Assembly (NCBI RefSeq): GCF_000337915.1
Contig: NZ_AOJE01000059.1
Coordinates: 1 to 62,969 of the forward strand
DNA: 62,969 nt
Source of the DNA: Halorubrum saccharovorum DSM 1137
GTDB lineage: Archaea; Halobacteriota; Halobacteria; Halobacteriales; Haloferacaceae
Direction: 5' to 3'
Part shown: one piece after another, positions 60,603-62,969 of the stretch
How the letters are laid out: every line of letters begins with the position of its first letter
How positions within the stretch are numbered: position 1 is the first letter of the stretch
The notes under the pieces: model-generated
The model's input: only the letters and a program-made list of their open reading frames with translations
Databases searched by the model: none
Told to the model about the DNA's origin: nothing
Program-made: the position numbers and the translations under genes

Positions 60603-61940
60603 CTACTCGCTCGCCACGAGCTTGTAGCACATCCCGGCCTCGTCGGAGCCCTCCGGGGCGCGCTCCGCGTAGTAGATCCCGTCGCCGGTCACGGCGGGCG
60701 CGCTGGTCACGTCGCCCCGGCCCTCGGCGGTCCAGGTGACCGACCCGTCGTCGCGGTCGAGCGCGTAGAGCTTCGCGTCGTACGAACCGACGAGCACGTG
60801 GTCGTTCGTGGCGACCGCGCTCCCGGTGATCCAGCCGCCCGTCTCGGTCGCCCACAGCTTCTCGCCGCTGTGGAGGTCGATCGCGTAGGCGTTTGTGTCG
60901 TGGCTCCCGACGTACACCTCGCCGTCGTGGACCGCGGGCGCGCACATGACCCCGCCCGTCTCCCCGGGGTCGGGGTCGCCCTTCGCCGTCTCGCCGCCGT
61001 CGGTCTCGAACTCCCACAGCATCGAGCCGTCCTCGACGTCGAGCCCGGTGACGGTCCCCGCCCACGAGGGGACGACCGCGATCCCCTCGCTGATCGCCAG
61101 CGGGAGCTTCACGTCGCCGCCGGTGTCGTAGGCCCACTCGCGTTCCAGCTCCGGGAACGACCACGCGTAGCAGTACCCGTCGTTGGAGCCGAAGATGAGC
61201 CGCCCGTGTTCCCGGTCGATCGCGACCGTCGAGTGCGGGTGGTTCGTGGGACGCCTGTCGCGCCACTCCACCTCGCCGGTCTCCGCGTCCATCTCGACGA
61301 CGCTCCCGTCCGGGGGCGCGTGCTCGACCGCGAGGTAGAGCTTCCCGTCGAGGTAGGTCGGACTGGCGGCGGCCGACCCGCCGACCTTGTTCTGCCACAG
61401 GATCTCGCCGTCGTCGAGCGACAGCGCCGAGACAACGCCGTCGTAGGTGCCGACGTACAGGCTCCCGTCCGCGATCGCCGGGGTCCCGTGGCTGCCGCGG
61501 TCGTCGTCGCTGATCGAGGTCGCCCAGTTCACCGAGCCATCCGGCGCGATCGACTGGACCCGGCCGGTGTCGTCGGCGAGCACGATCGCCCCGTTCGGCG
61601 CCACCACGGGGCTCCCCTTCGAGGCCGAGTGGTCGCCGCGGTTGGCCGGCACCGACCACGCGGTCTCGATCGCGTCCGGGACCGTCGCGTCGACGTACCC
61701 GGTGTTCCGGAGCCCGTTCCGGAACTGCGTCTTCACCCCGTCGTCGGGGCCGTCCGTCGGTCGGTCGCCACCATCCGAATCCCCTCCGTCGCTCCCGTCT
61801 CCGGGCCCCCCGTTCCCGGGCGCGTCGCCCTCGCCGGAGCCGCCGGTGTCGAGGGCGGAGCAGCCCGCAAGTCCCGCGGCGCCCGCGGTGCTCGCGGCAC
61901 CGAGGACCCGAAGCCAGTCGCGACGCGTTCGGTCGGTCAT
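60603..61940 (-). CDS. Tat lipoprotein with PQQ-like beta-propeller
   Basis: 445 residues. A Tat lipoprotein signal (RRDWLRVLGAASTAGAAGLAG then Cys, near residues 6-27) is followed by a Gly/Asp/Ser linker. Seven or eight PQQ-like blades follow, each with the Trp-docking pattern (DGEILWQNKVGGSAAASPTY, DGSMLWEFETDGG, SGEKLWATETGGWITGSAVA). This is a BamB-like surface protein, probably for protein interaction rather than PQQ catalysis. ATG 61940 is chosen by the Tat signal; ATG 61958 is possible. Confidence 0.85.
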   Translation of the reverse strand: MTDRTRRDWLRVLGAASTAGAAGLAGCSALDTGGSGEGDAPGNGGPGDGSDGGDSDGGDRPTDGPDDGVKTQFRNGLRNTGYVDATVPDAIETAWSVPANRGDHSASKGSPVVAPNGAIVLADDTGRVQSIAPDGSVNWATSISDDDRGSHGTPAIADGSLYVGTYDGVVSALSLDDGEILWQNKVGGSAAASPTYLDGKLYLAVEHAPPDGSVVEMDAETGEVEWRDRRPTNHPHSTVAIDREHGRLIFGSNDGYCYAWSFPELEREWAYDTGGDVKLPLAISEGIAVVPSWAGTVTGLDVEDGSMLWEFETDGGETAKGDPDPGETGGVMCAPAVHDGEVYVGSHDTNAYAIDLHSGEKLWATETGGWITGSAVATNDHVLVGSYDAKLYALDRDDGSVTWTAEGRGDVTSAPAVTGDGIYYAERAPEGSDEAGMCYKLVASE

Positions 61941-62025
61941 GGCGGTCCCTACCCGCACCGAGAATAAAAAGCCCCGCTGTCGGCGATGCGGCCGAGCGAT
62001 GGGGACCGGCGTTTTCCGACGGCGG

Positions 62026-62256
62026 TCAGTCGTCGATCTCCCGGGCCTCGCGCCACGTCGCCGCGCGGTCGAGCGCGGTCTCGCGGTCGTCGAACCGCTC
62101 GCGCTCGTAGGCCGACTCGTCGTCGGCCTGTTCCATCACGTCGAGGCGGGCGACGAACCCGCCGTCGCCGCGCTCGCGGATCCGGACCGTCGCGTAGCCG
62201 TCGGAGCGCTCCCACTCGGTGATCACGTCGTCGTCGCGTCCCAGAGACCAGGGCAT
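62026..62256 (-). CDS. Small haloarchaeal protein, function unknown
   Basis: 76 residues (MPWSLGRDDDVITEWERSDG and on), a short predicted beta sheet (YATVRIRERGDGGFVARLDV) then a charged helix (RFDDRETALDRAATWREARE). Small acidic proteins with this arrangement occur widely in haloarchaea; function unknown. Confidence 0.6.
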   Translation of the reverse strand: MPWSLGRDDDVITEWERSDGYATVRIRERGDGGFVARLDVMEQADDESAYERERFDDRETALDRAATWREAREIDD

Positions 62257-62358
62257 ACCGGAGAGGGTGCGCGACGCGGCTAAAACGGCGCGGTTCGCGG
62301 TCGTCGACGGGAAAGACCCGTCCCGATCTGCCTCTCGTCCGTCCGTCGTCCGTCCCGA

Positions 62359-62502
62359 TCAGTCCCCGTCGCTCGCCGGCGCCGTCGCGTGCGAGCAGAC
62401 CGGACAGACCGCGTAGCCGAGGGCGTCGTACGGCACCGACGCCGAGGGGGCGGTCACGTCGCACTCGGGGCAGTCGAACGTCGAGCCCTTCTGGATGCTC
62501 AT
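62359..62502 (-). CDS. Very small zinc-ribbon protein (47 residues)
   Basis: ATG 62502 to TGA 62359 encodes a protein beginning MSIQKGSTFDCPECDVTAPS and continuing to AVCPVCSHAT. Two CPxC pairs (Cys11/Cys14 and Cys33/Cys36) form a zinc ribbon with no other domain. Such micro-proteins are frequent in haloarchaea and often regulate or bridge larger complexes. A TATA-like GATATGC on the minus strand lies about 20-26 bases upstream of the ATG. Confidence 0.65.
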   Translation of the reverse strand: MSIQKGSTFDCPECDVTAPSASVPYDALGYAVCPVCSHATAPASDGD

Positions 62503-62598
62503 ACCTCCCCGTGCGAGTCCTCGGCATATCGTTATGCGCCGCTTGCCGTCCCCTCAATGAGTCCCTACTTATATGCGACCGCGGGTCCGAGCCCGACC

Positions 62599-62969
62599 GT
62601 GACCGAAGACGTTCACGCGGAACGACGCGAGCGCGCCGCGGCGCGGCTCCGGGAGACCGGCGCCGACGGGCTCGTCTGTTTCCCCAGCCGGAACCTCCAG
62701 TACCTCACCGGCTTCGCCGAGGAGCCGGGAGAGCGACACCTCCTGCTCGTCGTGCCGGCGAGCGACCGCACCACAGCCGGGGGCGCCCCCGCCGCTCCGA
62801 CCCTCCTCGTACCGGTCCTCTACGAGGCGCAGGTCCGGGAGGAGACCACGGTCGACGCGGTGCGGACGTGGGCCGACGGCGACGACCCGGCCGCCGCCGT
62901 CCGGGACCTCCTCGGCGACCTCGGGCTCCGCGAGGGGCGGCTCCTCGCCGACGACACGATGTGGGCGAC
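62599..62969 (+). CDS. M24 family Xaa-Pro peptidase (creatinase N-terminal domain), partial
   Basis: The first ~123 residues are present from a GTG start (VTEDVHAERRERAAARLRET); the gene continues beyond the right edge. LVCFPSRNLQYLTGFAEEPG is the signature of the creatinase/prolidase N-terminal domain (Ser-Asn/Arg-Asn-x-x-Tyr-Leu-TGF). The metal-binding catalytic domain would follow outside the window. TATA-like TTATAT (62569-62574) fits a leaderless GTG start. Family function: removal of X-Pro dipeptides. Confidence 0.78.
   Translation, partial: MTEDVHAERRERAAARLRETGADGLVCFPSRNLQYLTGFAEEPGERHLLLVVPASDRTTAGGAPAAPTLLVPVLYEAQVREETTVDAVRTWADGDDPAAAVRDLLGDLGLREGRLLADDTMWA

Noticed and set aside
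1-62969. CRISPR arrays, tRNA or rRNA genes, insertion sequences, inteins, prophage
   Set aside because: No regularly spaced repeats, cloverleaf-like spacers, transposase or intein blocks were found; intergenic gaps are short and the ATP synthase A subunit P-loop is uninterrupted.

Overview
The window reads as chromosomal DNA of a halophilic archaeon (class Halobacteria, possibly Halorubrum or a close relative; the genus is a guess). The support is a very high G+C content, strongly acidic predicted proteins, Tat lipoproteins (twin-arginine plus lipobox), AT-rich TATA boxes about 25-35 bases before start codons with little or no leader, many GTG starts, and archaeal gene sets: A/V-type ATP synthase, TiaS, archaeal CobY and UPF0284-type CobT, F420-dependent reductase and isoprenoid synthase. 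No rRNA, tRNA, insertion sequence, CRISPR array or phage gene was seen. Genes are packed tightly and no stretch over about 300 bases lacks one.

Layout. 1-4.3 kb: start of a CitE-like lyase, a small acidic protein, a zinc alcohol dehydrogenase, a Tat-exported lamin-tail protein and a TauE/SafE exporter. 4.4-8.9 kb: type IV pilus-type ATPase and membrane platform genes without pilins. 8.9-11.6 kb: an APC permease, a TrkA-like protein and a small membrane protein. 11.7-20.9 kb: a nine-gene cobamide operon (cobT, cbiA, cbiB, cobS, cobY, cobD, cbiZ, cobA, cbiP) in which seven consecutive junctions overlap; it covers late corrin amidation, adenosylation, linker attachment, nucleotide-loop assembly and cobinamide salvage. 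20.9-22.8 kb: small membrane protein, F420:NADP reductase, polyprenyl synthase. 22.8-29.2 kb: a complete peptide-type ABC importer (dppA-B-C-D-F) with a 40-codon ORF wedged between the two permease genes.

29.4-33.6 kb: a conserved protein, an HTH-phosphoribosyltransferase regulator beside an NCS2 purine-type permease, a lipoprotein, a glutaredoxin and a DUF192 protein. 33.6-39.4 kb: a PAS histidine kinase, topoisomerase I and an aldehyde dehydrogenase. 39.4-43.1 kb: a DR2241-type protein with CbiX cobaltochelatase (an early cobalamin step, separate from the main operon), a conserved protein and prephenate dehydratase. 43.2-46.7 kb: CysS, threonine ammonia-lyase and a small membrane protein. 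46.7-56.1 kb: the A-type ATP synthase operon (H-I-K-E-C-F-A-B-D) followed by a DUF6276-like gene. 56.3-62.97 kb: a MinD4-like ATPase with a long acidic tail, an HTH regulator, TiaS, a PQQ-type propeller lipoprotein, two small proteins and the start of an M24 peptidase.

The most promising unexplained structure lies between genes: an alternating purine-pyrimidine inverted repeat just upstream of the topA promoter, nested palindromes at the cob promoter, a dyad upstream of the purine permease promoter, and three short ORFs whose stop codon overlaps the next gene's GTG start in a GTGA.
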